64,000 bases of DNA from Tridacna crocea. Taxonomy: Eukaryota; Mollusca; Bivalvia; Cardiida; Cardiidae. The notes under the pieces are model-generated. The model made no database searches and was not told the origin of the DNA. It was given only the letters and a program-made list of their open reading frames with translations. A program made the position numbers and the translations under genes. The DNA lies in assembly GCA_943736015.1 (NCBI GenBank), contig OX031057.1, positions 39,456,501-39,520,500 on the forward strand, given 5' to 3'. This document shows, piece by piece, positions 31,245-43,156 of this stretch; positions within the stretch are counted from its first letter, which is position 1; every line of letters begins with the position of its first letter.

Positions 31245-32247
31245 ATATACTGTGATCTAGTGAAGTAAAAAACTACCAGGTTCATCCAAATGATGAATTT
31301 TCTATTTATTGATGTCGAGGAACGGATAGAACTATTACGATAATTTTATCTCGAAAGTCACCTTCGTGAATGCTTGATAAAATTTTCAATAAAATATTAA
31401 GTCTATCGTGATACTTTCTTCAGGAAATTTTTCACTATCTCGATTTCGAGTAGATTTCCAGGAAACTTTAACAGTTGAAACTGCAATAGTTTTGCAAAAT
31501 TATCATGATAACTACCTCGTATCTCGTGGTAGAAAGATTCCACCATAGAGATAAGAAATACCATGTCCCTGAAGAAAAGGAATATATTCTATTTTCAAAG
31601 AGTGGAAAAATTGTGGTAACTTACAATTAATCGTAAAAAGCATGGACATCAGTATCAGAAATAAAGTAAAATCAAAGTTCGGAGAGCAGAGCTTTTTATG
31701 TAGTGGACACGAAATATGATCGAAGAAAAATGTTGTAGGTATTGTAATTTGTTAGATATATACTATGGATATATATTATCAACTTTTCACCAGACGACAA
31801 AAGTTTCGATTTGTGACATCAGAGATGGTTTTGGACAACAAATCAGAAGTGGCTCAAATGATGCAATTTGCCTCCTAAGGTATCACCACCCAAACGCTCT
31901 TAGACCTATATGAAATAAAATTTCTTGTCAGTTAATAAATAAGGATTTATACTTATATAGTACTTTTGCACGTTTTTAACCGATCGGAAATCCCTTTGAT
32001 GTCTATCTTGAAATTATCTGTTGATACTTTTGTTAGTTTCCGGAAAAGGGAGATAATTATTAACTCCTTTTTTAATGAGAGGATAGTGTTTTAGATTTAT
32101 AAATGATAATTCCAAGAAAGAAAAAAAAAAAAAAGGAAAAAGTGGACAATAATACTCAGTTTTAATCATGGCTAATTTTGTAGAATAATATCATTTTGTA
32201 AATAGCTGTTTTCAATATTAGGAGGGTACTACACTAATGGGTACAAA
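31245..32247. other. Mostly unique AT-rich sequence
   Basis: It contains only a decayed family A left half at 31779-31880 and an A-rich tract near 32115-32140. Confidence 0.5.
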
Positions 32248-32454
32248 TCACTGTGGGAAACGGGATTGATTTTTAACGCCAGCGTTTTTATCACTTGCCA
32301 TTTGATCTCAAGTATTTTTTAAATCGGCATTTTCTCCTTTTCCACAATGTTTTGTATTCTTCTAAAGTCAAGTTTCAATTTTTGAGTCACGTTTTTGTCG
32401 TCTGGTTTTAATTTTGGCCAAGCCTAAAATTTTGCCGTTAGGTAAGGAGTTAAT
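32248..32454 (-). mobile_element. Degenerate family A MITE
   Basis: The right half is clear (CATTTTCTCCTTTTCCACAA through GCCGTTAGGTAAGGAGTTAA); the left half is scrambled. Confidence 0.65.
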
Positions 32455-32796
32455 TGCGTCCAGAAATATGTCGGAGGGAAAAAAAGGACTAATTGCTTTG
32501 AAATGAAACGTTTTTTTATTAATACTGCCTCTTTCGATAATACTGCACTGTTCTGATGTAAAAAAAAGATAAAATAAAAAATAACTACACTAAATAATCA
32601 TGTTTTGCATAAGTTCTACAGAAACAGTAAGGGATGTAGACATAGATCTCTCCCAGCAAAAATGGTTGTAAGAAAGGAGCAACATTATTTTTACTAAAAC
32701 TGCATTATTCTTATACAAATTACACAGACCACGTAAAACAGAAAGACCGTATCTCAGTTACAATAATAATAATAATCTATGGTTAATAAATTCGTT

Positions 32797-32851
32797 TGTG
32801 TACTTCCAAAACCTCATAACTACAGCTTGTTACGAGGTTTTGGAAGTACGA
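32797..32851. repeat. Inverted repeat GTACTTCCAAAACCTC
   Basis: 16-bp perfect arms separated by CATAACTACAGCTTGTTAC. The same spacer phrase and one arm recur at 62186-62236 inside a MITE. Confidence 0.7.
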
Positions 32852-33263
32852 CCTTAACGCTGAGTTATCATGGAAAGTTGGCCGTTGGCCGTAAAATGGT
32901 TTCCGTGTGCACTACTGATATTTTCCCTAACGAGAGCATCAAAGTTGTAAGCTTTCAGAGTTGAGAAATATAGTGACTTTCCAAATTTAAAATTTAATTC
33001 ACTTGACTAATTAATGTCTGTCACATTTCGAATGAAAGCGTTTTACTTCAGTGCTGCAGCTTCGTCTTCCTTTTTAATAAATACATTTTAACTTGTAAAT
33101 CGAAAGCTTTGCCAAAAAAACTTTTCGAGTGCATACCTTGTGTGATGGAAATGAGGGCATACAGCCTTTTCCAAAAATACCCGAAATTAAAAACAGTTAG
33201 ACTGTTTGAAAACCAAAAGAACGTTTGTCGAATAAATAGAATGTTTGGCTTCATGATTAAGTC

Positions 33264-35878
33264 TCATTGTGACACCAGTTTACTTTTTGTCTGATACTCT
33301 CTGATTCTTGATGACTGTGTGGGTCGAGTAAGCCTGTCGTTAATCATGGTCATTTCTCGTTCATTTACGGATCGAAGTCCGAGGTATTTCGAGTGCTCCC
33401 GTTCTTTGGCTTCCCGCATTTCTCTGTCGCTGGTATGACTGATTCCTTGACTCGCAATAGTTGGTTTGGTTACCCGCTCCATCACAGATTTAATTTCGTG
33501 CCGGGACATAATTCGGAAAGCAGGTGCTCTGGGAATAAGACAGTTGTATTCGGGCACGAATTCCGATGACTTTAAGACAAATGTTTTCAGCTCATTGTTT
33601 TCTTCCTGAAAAAGTACAGGAAAACTGAATAAAACAAAACTATCACATGGTTCTGTCATTTATTTCTTTGATCTAAAATACAACACAACTAGATCTACCT
33701 CTTTTCATTTTCAACTCAGAGGAAATTAAAACATTATTGTCCAGGTGTACAAGCAAGTCATTTACCCATTACCACACAATCCCTACTTTTGACGACCCTG
33801 AGAAAGAATTAAGCCTTTAGAAAACATTATCAATCAGTCAGGGTTAAAAACATACATTACACATTTTAATGCATGATGAAATTATTAAAATATATATCTT
33901 ACGGTCTTTCCGACAAGATCACCTAGATTCGAACAAAATAAAACGAAAGGAGTATTATTTTAGCAAGGTAGGGGAACCTTGCAAAAAAATATACCATTCT
34001 CGTGAGTTGTATGAGTTATTTCCCTTGACTTCAAGACGGACAAAGGCCAGATTCCTTTTCTTTATCACACTGTGAGATAGAATTTAATACCCCGAAATAT
34101 ACTGAATTAATCTGATCGGTCAGTACGTTATATTGAACGAATCTGACTGGTCAGAACAATTTCAGCCCCACGCCTTTATCTCAAAGCTGATATCAAAAAT
34201 TCAGTGACTAATCACAGTCGCTAAATATATTCACTGCGGTATTGAAATTTCCATCTCATGGTGGGAGGAGAAAAGTGTTTCAGCTTCCAAAGTTTCTATG
34301 TTAAAGTAGATCTCCTCCCTTAATAATATCGGATTCCTTCATTCTATGTACCAGATTGGAACAAAAGAAAATATTACATGGCGTGAAAACAATTAAAGTA
34401 ACGACCTTTTCTCCATTCGTATTAAAAAATAAGTGAAAAAGCAGATTGTTGATAGGGGTGCATAGCTGGACACCTCGTATCGTAAATAATATTACAGAAG
34501 TCTGAATCCAAGCGACTTTGGTACAGTGGTCGAAATTGGTATTTGGTAGGTATTACATTAACCCTTTACCACACGATGATGACTTTTAAGGCTAATGACC
34601 CTGAGGAAGAAGTCTTTTGAAAACATTGTGGGAAAAGGAGAAAATGCTGGTAACCAGTTTTCTACCTTATAAAGGAAAAATTGAGTCATTTGAGCCACTA
34701 TGAAATCGTCGACTGCAAATTCTTTCAATTTTGATGGGGTTAAAATTCCGCCGAGTCGTAACGAAAAATTATTTTCCCGTATACATTATGTGTATCGTCG
34801 CCACCGGTTGCTCATATCCATGGGTGACCTCCCCCAAAGACTGCTTGTTTTGTTTGGGGGAATAACTGGGGCAAGATGCTGGACGAAACCCATCGTAAGG
34901 TACGCCTGGTTCTTCAACATATATAACTTGTATAGAATCCGTCACACTGGACCTGGGTTTAACGTATCAATGATATCATCCGAAAGACTATTGGTCTTTC
35001 GACTCGAATCCACACCCTAAAGTGGCGCGAGAGTTGACCTTTACGAGTTCTACACTGTACAAGCTGACCTGTTTGAGCAGCCTGGGTTCTAGACCGATCA
35101 TTTCTTTTCCATTTGTATAGTCGGACGTCACTTTGTCGAAAATGAGGTAATTTTTGACACACACAGTGACACACAAAATGTCCAAATGTAAGACAAGGAA
35201 AAAACAATCAGACTGGAACCAAGGCTACCCAAACAGGTTGAGTTCTACAGTGTAGAACTCGTAAAGGTCACCTCTCGGACCATTTAGGGGTATAGTTTCG
35301 AGTCCGAAGACCAATAGTCTTTCGGATGATACGGGCTTTTCAAGAGCTATTCCAAATGGACTTTTTTTGTCCCGTTAATCTGTTCTCTGTACAAGATGGC
35401 CCAAACACCCTTGCCATAGTGCCACCCGGTCTCCCTTACCGATTGTGCATAGATTTACATACATACAATACTAATTATAGCGTAGACTATTGACCACTCT
35501 CATACTTATCCTTTGTAACTCTGCTAACAAATTTGGCATTGTGGCGAACAATGTAGATCCAAGATCAGACTGCACAGAACGTGCAGTCTGATCTTGGATC
35601 TACATTGTTCGATATTTCTCTGGATATTCTTTCCAAAATATTCTCTACATTACAACAATTACATCTGTTTTAATGAAAATACCAATATTTATTTCATTTA
35701 CCAAGCTTAACAAGGATAATACTAAATTATTCACAAGATTTTTTACCTCTTTTCGTAGCTGTTCCTGGGTGGGGTAAGGTGCACTGTGTCTGTACTTTAA
35801 AACCTGGGGAAATCCACTGTAGATGTGTTTTAAATCTCGATTACAGATAGAGCTGAATGACGTCTTAAATTCCCCCAT
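33264..35878 (-). CDS. LPRAPAFR-family small protein, member D (157 aa)
   Basis: Two exons on the minus strand: 35878-35747 (44 codons, ATG to donor GAG|GTAAAA) and 33605-33264 (acceptor ACTTTTTCAG to stop). Both borders are phase 0. Exon 1 reads MGEFKTSFSSICNRDLKHIY then SGFP, the N-terminal family motif. Exon 2 carries IPRAPAFR (residues 68-75), then RHEIKSVMERVTKPTIAS, a charged helix, and the second motif MTMINDRLTRPTQSSR near the C-terminus. The pair of R(V/L)T-(K/R)-PT motifs matches member C. The intron boundary falls just before the segment where member B also starts an exon, which suggests an ancestral intron that the single-exon members A and C lack. The 2.1-kb intron contains a truncated MITE at 33760-33830, a family A copy, a foldback element and a family C palindrome. 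Confidence 0.7.
34558..34760 (-). mobile_element. Family A MITE with right hairpin arm deleted
   Basis: The left arm runs intact to GCTGGTAACCAG and then jumps to TTTTCTACC, removing about 27 bp of the right arm. Confidence 0.8.
34976..35327. mobile_element. ~350-bp foldback element with ~130-bp arms
   Basis: The left arm begins ATCATCCGAAAGACTATTGG and the right arm ends with its inverse CCAATAGTCTTTCGGATGAT. CTTTACGAGTTCTACACTGT is also inverted between arms. Arms are imperfect, interior non-coding. Confidence 0.85.
35546..35612. repeat. Family C palindrome, perfect copy
   Basis: The best copy: GAACAATGTAGATCCAAGAT with an exact inverse around GCACAGAACGTGC, arms of about 30 bp. Other family C copies differ in both arms together. 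Confidence 0.85.
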
Positions 35879-37115
35879 GTCTGTCTTGCTTTGAGCTGCT
35901 TTGTGTTTCTGTCTTGCTGTCTTTTTTGGTATTTATTAGAGAATGGTACACTTGTTGAGTTCCTTTGGCAATTTAATCCTGTGAGATAGAAAATTGTAGC
36001 GTTTTTTTTACACTCTTTTTCTGTCAAGTAAGCAAGGAGAGTGCCGGTTTTATGGCTCAGTGGCTTACTTAAGGTGTTCCATTATTAATCATGATACCCG
36101 GTATAACTTGCTGCTTATATCTCTTGTCTCGTTATAGTGTCCCTGGGCAAGGCACTGCAAATCCTTACCACAGAACTGGTGAAACTCAAGATAGACATTA
36201 ACAGTAGGATTGGAAGAAACCTAAACACCTTTTGACCCTTGGTCAAACAATTCTGTGACGTTATAATGCTAAGGAAGATGGCCTTTGCAGACAAATTACA
36301 CGAGGTGCATGAAGTAATTGAATGTATGGTGTTTTACGCCTCTTCTAACAATTTTCAGCTACTAAGTATATGTTTATTATATCACGGTTATAGACTTGAA
36401 CTATTAATGTGTTTCCTAGGCTCAATAAGCAGCAGACTCGAGACCTGTAATACCATAGCCAAAAACTCATAAAACCTAGCACCTAGCCACAAACTCACGA
36501 CCTAAGCCACTGGGCCATGCAGGTCCTCATTTCAAAAATAGAAAATACAAGTAGCTTAAAGTCTAAGGCAGAAAAAAAGTGTAACCGTTATAAAAAAAAA
36601 ATACGTTGATCTGGTCCTTCAAAAGGTAAAAACATAAGCACTTAGCTCCGTACAGGGCTTGAAAACCATTCCTACATAGGTGGTTTAATACGTGTGAAAG
36701 TATTTTGTAAAATGGCAAATCGTAGGTCACGAACTACGTTTTCTTTTGCCGTAATGTTTTCCGAAGGAAGGTAATGTTTTGAAGCTCAACAAATAAAGTA
36801 ATCCAAGGTTAATTACCAGTTCAAAACAATTACGCAGTTCAACAATCAACACCTACCTTTTTTTCAAAATAGATCCTCCTTGCCCAAACGCACTCTAAAA
36901 TTACATAACAGTTTTACGGGACTGGTCCTTGTGATAAACTTCCACGATTTGAACAATACAACGTATTTTTGTCTTCTTTCCTTTTTCTCTCAAAGCCAAA
37001 ATTCTACACGTTTTTTTTTTTTTCAGACTGAACTCGGTCTGTAAAACTATGTATAAACACTTCGTCTACTGACAGCTTATTGATATGTATATAGTAATAT
37101 CAGTTTTCATAAGCT
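35879..37115. other. Intergenic, little recognised
   Basis: A family B-like hairpin relic (CGTAGGTCACGAACTACG) is at 36700-36770. Otherwise nothing. Confidence 0.5.
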
Positions 37116-37340
37116 TTAACTCTTTACTAAATGACAAAACTGTAGACTCATCCTTATTGAAAGTATTAGCAGACACTGAAAATAGCTCAAATGAAGGAGT
37201 TTGTTCATAGATTGATAGAAAACGTTGTAGAAAAAGGAGAAAATGCTTGTTTCAAGCATTTTCTCCTTTTTCTACCACGTTTTCAGAGAACTTTCTGCGT
37301 CAAGGTCTTAAAAACACCGAATCACGTTACAAAGGGTTAG
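37116..37340 (+). mobile_element. Family A MITE with several mirrored changes
   Basis: The arms read AAAACG, GTAGAAAAAGG and GCTTG, each matched in the opposite arm (CGTTTT, CCTTTTTCTAC, CAAGC). One position is unmatched. Confidence 0.85.
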
Positions 37341-37679
37341 CGTATTACCAATTTACTGCGGTTTAAAGTAAATCCCTTTTCCTATATTCCTTTAAGACGT
37401 ACAAAATCACGTTTTATGAGAGTTCAGGTATTTTTATACAGTAAAGCTTAAATATAATGATAGTAAGGGATGGATAAAGCTCTATAAGCGCAATGACTTG
37501 CCTTTTGGCACAGTTTTCTTTGAAGAAATCTGTTATTTAACTTTTAAAAATCAATTTGAAGTTAAGGCTAGAGTTAAACACTTTTTTTATACCATGAGCG
37601 ACAAACAATAACCAGAGAAATCAATCGATTTCTATTAACAATACGGGTTGTCACGTTAAAATGTACCCTGTTGCCATTA

Positions 37680-38017
37680 TCTCCCGCTAGAAGGCATTCT
37701 ATAAATACTCATCTATCTAATTTGGGCATCCTGGGTACAGAACCGAACAACTTTCCTACACGACAACCGTTACGTTGAATTTAAAACTAAAATAAATGTT
37801 TACTAAATAAAACGCTACCTTGTGCAATTCACTCAGCTTTGATCAGCAGTTTAGAGAAATCTGGGGCTAAAGCAGGTCTCAAACGTATTGATAATAGCTA
37901 TTTTCAACATTGCTACTTTATAGAGCGAAATATTACAGTCAGCCCGTTTTCGGGGCTAGTGATGCGTCATATAAGACAGTCGAATCTTCGAAGAAAATGA
38001 CATGCGCAGACAACGAC
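37680..38017 (+). repeat. CTCCCGCTAGA repeat, copy 2
   Basis: About 340 bp similar to 15308-15665. The internal duplication of that copy is absent here. Confidence 0.65.
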
Positions 38018-38121
38018 CCTGTTGCGAATTCGTGTAATTTTACAGAGTTTGCTTCGTGTTGCGCCCGGTCTCTGGTCCATGTGGAAATGCACATGACTTG
38101 TATGCCAGAGGTTGTGAGTTT

Positions 38122-38340
38122 AATTCTTTACCAGAAGACAAGATTTAGGCTTACCTAAACTGAATGCAAGGAAAAAATGCTGCTCAAATCCAGGCCTTTG
38201 CTTTCTGATCAAATCCAGGTGTTTGTCTTGGATGGTGTAGAAATTTGTAGAAAACATTGAGGATAAAGGGGTAAAATGCTTGTTAACAGCATTTTCTCTT
38301 TTTTTTTTTTCGCAAAAATGTTTTCTAAAGCTTTCCACCT
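38122..38340 (+). mobile_element. Degenerate family A MITE
   Basis: The hairpin contains a T12 run in the right arm. Confidence 0.65.
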
Positions 38341-38342
38341 TT

Positions 38343-38572
38343 TTAACTAATTACCAGACGACGAAATTTTAGGTTTTGTCCAAATCGAAAGCATCTGCAG
38401 ACGACAAAATAAAAGTGAATGAAAATTTGAAATTTGTTTTGTGAAGGGCAGAAAACATTGTGGGAAAAGGAGAAAATGCTGGTTACCAGCATTTTCTCCT
38501 TTTCCTACAATGTTTTCTACAGGCTTCTTTTTCAGGGTCGTCAAAAGTAGAGATTGTGTGGTAATGGGTTAA
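38343..38572 (+). mobile_element. Family A MITE
   Basis: 230 bp, TTAA at both ends, only a G-to-A type change in the right arm (CCTACAATG). Confidence 0.9.
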
Positions 38573-38954
38573 ACAAAGGATTGTATGGTGACTGGTTAAA
38601 GCGAAGTGCGCCATTACAGAATTCGAAGCCTCGATAAGTACATTTCGACAAGATTCATTCTTTTCCCACCACTAGACAATGCTTCAACTTAACTTCTCTC
38701 GAAAAGCAGCCAGCGGAGAGCCTCAGACAGCGAAGCAATGGTAAAAAAGTTCCACAGAAATGTTTCGATATTTGAACTGAATGTAAAAGAATCTATGCAT
38801 AGTTTGTACGCCATATGATGCCTCGGTTTGAAAATACATGTCTTAGTGTTAAGCTGTGGATTAATGTGAAAACATTTAAAAGATTACAATAATCCAGTCT
38901 CTACGTATATGAACTTCGATCTTTCTTCATTGATCTTTGATCGCTTTGTGTGTG

Positions 38955-38955
<1 letters not shown>

Positions 38956-39004
<49 letters not shown>

Positions 39005-39012
39005 TTTCTAAC
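38956..39012 (+). repeat. (TTTC)n microsatellite
   Basis: About 12 uninterrupted TTTC units, followed to 39220 by a degenerate GACCGACCGAT-type stretch. The rest of 38573-39340 shows nothing. Confidence 0.95.
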
Positions 39013-39339
39013 TGCCGACCGAAAGAATCTCTAACTTACTTACTGATTTATGGTACAGATATACTGGCTTGCCGTCCGGTCGACGACTTACCGACTTGCT
39101 GACTGCCTGGACTATCGGCCGACAGACAATCGGTGGACCTTCAGATGGACTAACCCATCCATTTAGCGACTCTTAAACTGACTGACCGACCGATCGACCT
39201 CTATGATCGACAGATAGGCGATTTTTTTAATGTAAATAAAATAGTAATAAAGTACATGTGCTTGAGATTCTCTTTTACAAACGTGAAGTAAAATAAAAAT
39301 CTCACATTTTAGAGAAGCTGAATGCCAAAATAATATCAG

Positions 39340-39540
39340 GGTCCGTATTCACCAACCATTCTTAAGAACTCTCTGAGTCTAATTCTTCAGAATTTTGTCA
39401 ATGTGAAAGTAACAGGACTTCTGATTGGCTAAACGAAATGATTAAGCCCATCAGAAGTCCTGTTACTTTCACGTTCAGGAAACATGTCTTGAGGAATATA
39501 AGACCAAGAATGTTTTTAAGAATGGTTGGTGAATACAGAC
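39340..39540. mobile_element. ACCAACCATTCTTAAGAAC foldback MITE, copy 2
   Basis: About 100-bp arms: ATTCACCAACCATTCTTAAG at the left, its inverse at the right, and a long perfect inner stem AGTAACAGGACTTCTGAT. The most intact copy. Confidence 0.8.
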
Positions 39541-39629
39541 GCAGAAACAACGGATGCTGTGGCTTTGACATCAAACTGTACATAATTGATCTTGATTTAC
39601 GATGTCAACGAAGCAACTATCGTTCCATA

Positions 39630-39895
39630 TGACTTTTACCGATCCAGAGGAAGAAGCCTTTTGAAACCATTGTGAGAAAAGGAGAAAATGCTGGTAACCA
39701 GCATTTTCTCCTTTTACCACACGGTTTTCTGCTCTATAAAGGAAAAAGTGTGTCATGTTCGCCACCTTTTAATTTGTTGTCTGCAATTGCTTTCAGTTGA
39801 ATGAATAGACAAGTCTAAATTTGTTGTCTGCAATTGCTTTCAGTTAAGAATGAATAGACAAGTCTAAATTTTCGTCGTTTTGTACCGAATTAAAG
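39630..39895 (-). mobile_element. Family A MITE with 3' tandem duplication
   Basis: The segment AATTTGTTGTCTGCAATTGC... is duplicated in tandem (about 50 bp) near the right end. Decayed pieces of another copy follow at 40040-40180. Confidence 0.75.
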
Positions 39896-40545
39896 GCCAA
39901 CAATTGCATTATATCTGTTGTATCATAGCTTTTTATATGATATTTATCGTATAGAGGAATAATTGACCATTCTATCACTGTAAAGTAAATCTCGACATTA
40001 AAAAGGTAAAGAAACATTATTCATGATTTTGACAAGCCTAAAATTTTGTCATTTGGTAAAGAATGAATAGACAAAAACTAAGCCATACTGAAAGCATTTG
40101 CAAACAACAAATTAAATGTGACTGAAAATATGGGATTTGCTCTTGAAAGGGTTAAAAGCGTTTGGAGGGAATTTACCAGTATTTTCTCTTTTGATAAAGA
40201 TTTATGATACTAGTCGATTTTCAAGGTGTCCTTAACTAGATATACAGTAGAGATAACAGTGAACGATCTGGTAACGAAGCAAACAGCATCGATAAGCTTG
40301 CTTGGCCTATAAATATTCTAGGATAAACCGGATCAAACGGTCTGATTTCACATGTGAAAGCTTTGTACGGGTGTAAATCAAAGTTCTAAAAGTACTGACA
40401 GACTGGTGACTATGGAATAAGTGGCTATGCTATAGATCACACTAAGTTTGTCCATAAAAAAATCGAAGAAGAATGGTCAAATCCGTTGTTAAGTCCGTTC
40501 TAATCTCATTATGTTCTACTGCTCTAGCCCAGTCAAATCCTGTCA

Positions 40546-40774
40546 TTAACCCTTTCCCAAACAATCCTTGGTTTATACGGGTCTGGAATGGTAGTCTTTT
40601 GAAAACATTGTTGGAAAAGGAGAAAATGCTGGTCACCAGCATTTTCTCCTTTTCCCACAATGTTTTTCACCCTATCATAGACAGAAATCATCTTTTCAGC
40701 AAGAGTTGAACTGTTGTCTGCAAATGCTTTCAATTTGGTCTAGTCCAAAAGTTTGCCGTTTGGGAAAGAGTTAA
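40546..40774 (-). mobile_element. Family A MITE, TTTCCCAAAC-ended subtype
   Basis: 229 bp. The ends read TTAACCCTTTCCCAAAC and GTTTGGGAAAGAGTTAA, so both termini are 17-bp inverted repeats of each other. Same subtype as 42774-43003. Confidence 0.9.
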
Positions 40775-41536
40775 GTCCGATCAGCTGATATTACAACAGC
40801 TCATATGACGCATACTTGTTACAATACGAAAAAGAATGTTTGTTGATCTTTGATTGAAACAAGCAAATACAGAACATATCAATTTTATGATTTCGAATCG
40901 GAATACTTTTAAGACCTCACATTTAAAATGAACTTTCCATGTTATCCACTCTATAAGCCTAATTTTGCATTGGCCTCTGACTTAATTTACACTGTAAGGT
41001 TTACATTGAAATCTTGGTCAGCCGATTTTTACAACATTACTTTTTACAGTTTATATCAGGGTTTTGTTAGCTCAATACATGGAAATATTCCTACAGTGTG
41101 TACAAAAACCTGTTACGACCAAGTTAAAGTGCATTTATGGAACACGACAATACATTAATCCGTTGTAAATAACCCTTCTAGAAAAATAACATTATGTGGA
41201 TTAGATATTCTAACTCTGCACCAATCAATCTCGCATTTATAACACGATTGAATATGCAATCATTGTTGGAAAAAGGAGGAAAAGCAGGTAACAAGCACTT
41301 TATCCTTTCGAACGATTCCTCTCTAGCATTTCAGTGACAAAATCTTTAAATGCAAGAACACGGACTCCACTGTAAATTTGCACGATGATTCAATATAGAC
41401 CAGTATCTGTCGTCAAGTAAAGAAGTTATACAGTATTTGTGATGATATGGATATCTGGTCTAAGATTTTGCTCCTTTTCCAGGGCGACGACAACGTCATT
41501 ATCTTCGAGTTATAATGGCATTTTAAAAGTGGCTTT
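40775..41536. other. Nothing recognised
   Basis: A fragment of a hairpin (GTTGGAAAAAGGAGGAAAAGC) at about 41255-41320. The open frame at 40928-41158 has no supporting feature. Confidence 0.5.
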
Positions 41537-41744
41537 TTAATCCTTTACCATACAATTCCCATTCTTAAGAACACACCTGTTTAGAAACATTGTGAGACAA
41601 GGAGAAAATGTTGGTAACCAGATTTTCTCAGAATGTTTTCTACCCTATCAAAGACAAACTCCATCATTTGAGTCATATCTAATTTGTCGTCTGCATATGT
41701 TTTCAAATTGGACAGTTCTAAAATTTGGGCATTTGGTAGAGTTA
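41537..41744 (-). mobile_element. Degenerate family A MITE
   Basis: The hairpin right arm is shortened (CAGATTTTCTCAGAATG). Confidence 0.65.
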
Positions 41745-42272
41745 ACAAACTGTGGCGTAAATGGGAATCGGTAGATACGAATATGTGCAAGGTTAACCGA
41801 GCTATTTTAAGTAGTCTATTATTTGAAAGATATCATCTCTGGGTCTATTTTTATACACAAAAATATATCGTTCTGCAATAATATTCAAATGTCATTGTGA
41901 TTTGTATCACTGGGTGTAAACTATATCGACATTGTAAAACATGGCATTTGTATATGTGCTATGCTCTGGAAAAACGGGGGCTTCATACATCCTCGTGATG
42001 CATTTTATCAGATTTTATCAAATATCTATAGCAAAACCTCGGGAATGTTCGGCGTGTGGTAATAAAGTCGCGTCATATATCCATATTTTTTTCACGAGAG
42101 AAACGCCGAAAAAGGGGGGCATGTACATGCATGTATTATTCGTAAAAATACCGACGGCAAATAAATATACTGTTGGATTAAATATTTTTTCTGATCATAA
42201 GACGGGACAGGATAGAAAAGAACTTATTAACTAATGCAACAGGTTAGCAGAAAACGAGTCGTCAGGGTATTA

Positions 42273-42504
42273 TTAACTCTTTACCAAACGAAAAAAGAAA
42301 AATAGACTTGTCCAAATTGAAAGCATTTGTAGACGACAATATAAACATACCTAAAAAATTGAAATTTGTTTCCAGCGGGTAGAAATCATTGTGGAAAAAG
42401 GAAAAAAATGCTGGTTACCCGGATTTTCTCCTTTTCCCACAATGTTTTCAAAAGGCTGAAAACACAGGGTCGTAAAAACCGGGGACTGTTTGGTAAAGGG
42501 TTAA
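42273..42504 (+). mobile_element. Family A MITE
   Basis: TTAA at both ends. The loop is changed to GCTGGTTACCCGG. Confidence 0.85.
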
Positions 42505-42536
42505 ATTATAAGAACAGTGTTTGTTTGGTGTTCAGG

Positions 42537-42777
42537 TTAACCCTTTACAACATCATGCCTAGTTAATACAGGGATCTTATATATACATATAAGATCCCTG
42601 GTTAATATGATCCCGGGAAAGAAAGGTTTTGAAAACACTGTGGGAAAAGAAGAAAATGCTGGTACCATTTTTTTCTCTTTTTCCAACAATATTTTTTTGC
42701 TGCTTTTGCAGTTATTGAACGATAAACCACGAAAGGGTATTTTTTTTTTCAAATCGAGCATACGACCAATTGTTTAA
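42537..42777 (-). mobile_element. Family A MITE carrying a nested palindrome
   Basis: Inside the left flank sits CAGGGATCTTATATAT and its inverse (42568-42600). The main hairpin is badly damaged. Shares TTAA 42774-42777 with the next copy. Confidence 0.7.
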
Positions 42778-43003
42778 CCCTTTTCCCAAACAATCCCTGG
42801 TTTTTACGGGTCTAGAAAGGTAACCTTTTGAAAACATTGTGGGAAAAGGAGAAAATGCTGGTAACCAGCATTTTCTGTTTTTTCCACAATGTTTTCTACC
42901 CTGTCATAGACAGAAATAATCTTTTCAGCAAGAGTTGAATTGTCGTCTGCAAATGCTTTCAATCTGGTGTAGTCCAAAAGTTTGTCGTTTGGGAAAGGGT
43001 TAA
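42774..43003 (-). mobile_element. Family A MITE, TTTCCCAAAC subtype
   Basis: 230 bp, both TTAA present. Confidence 0.9.
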
Positions 43004-43156
43004 TAGCTCTGTATCTCCAACCAACACCTGCATTTTTTTAAAAAATGCATCTTAAACTCGGACAAAAAGAGTAAATTACGCTAAATGATGTCTTCATCGT
43101 CAAAATGAATAACTGGGGCCTTGCACTACTTTGATTATTTGATCTTGACATCGTTA

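Noticed and set aside
40928-41158. 76-residue open frame
   Set aside because: No supporting features and unusual composition; chance frame.
41941-42234. 97-residue open frame with Cys residues
   Set aside because: No splice, homology or paralogue support; likely a chance frame in AT-rich sequence.
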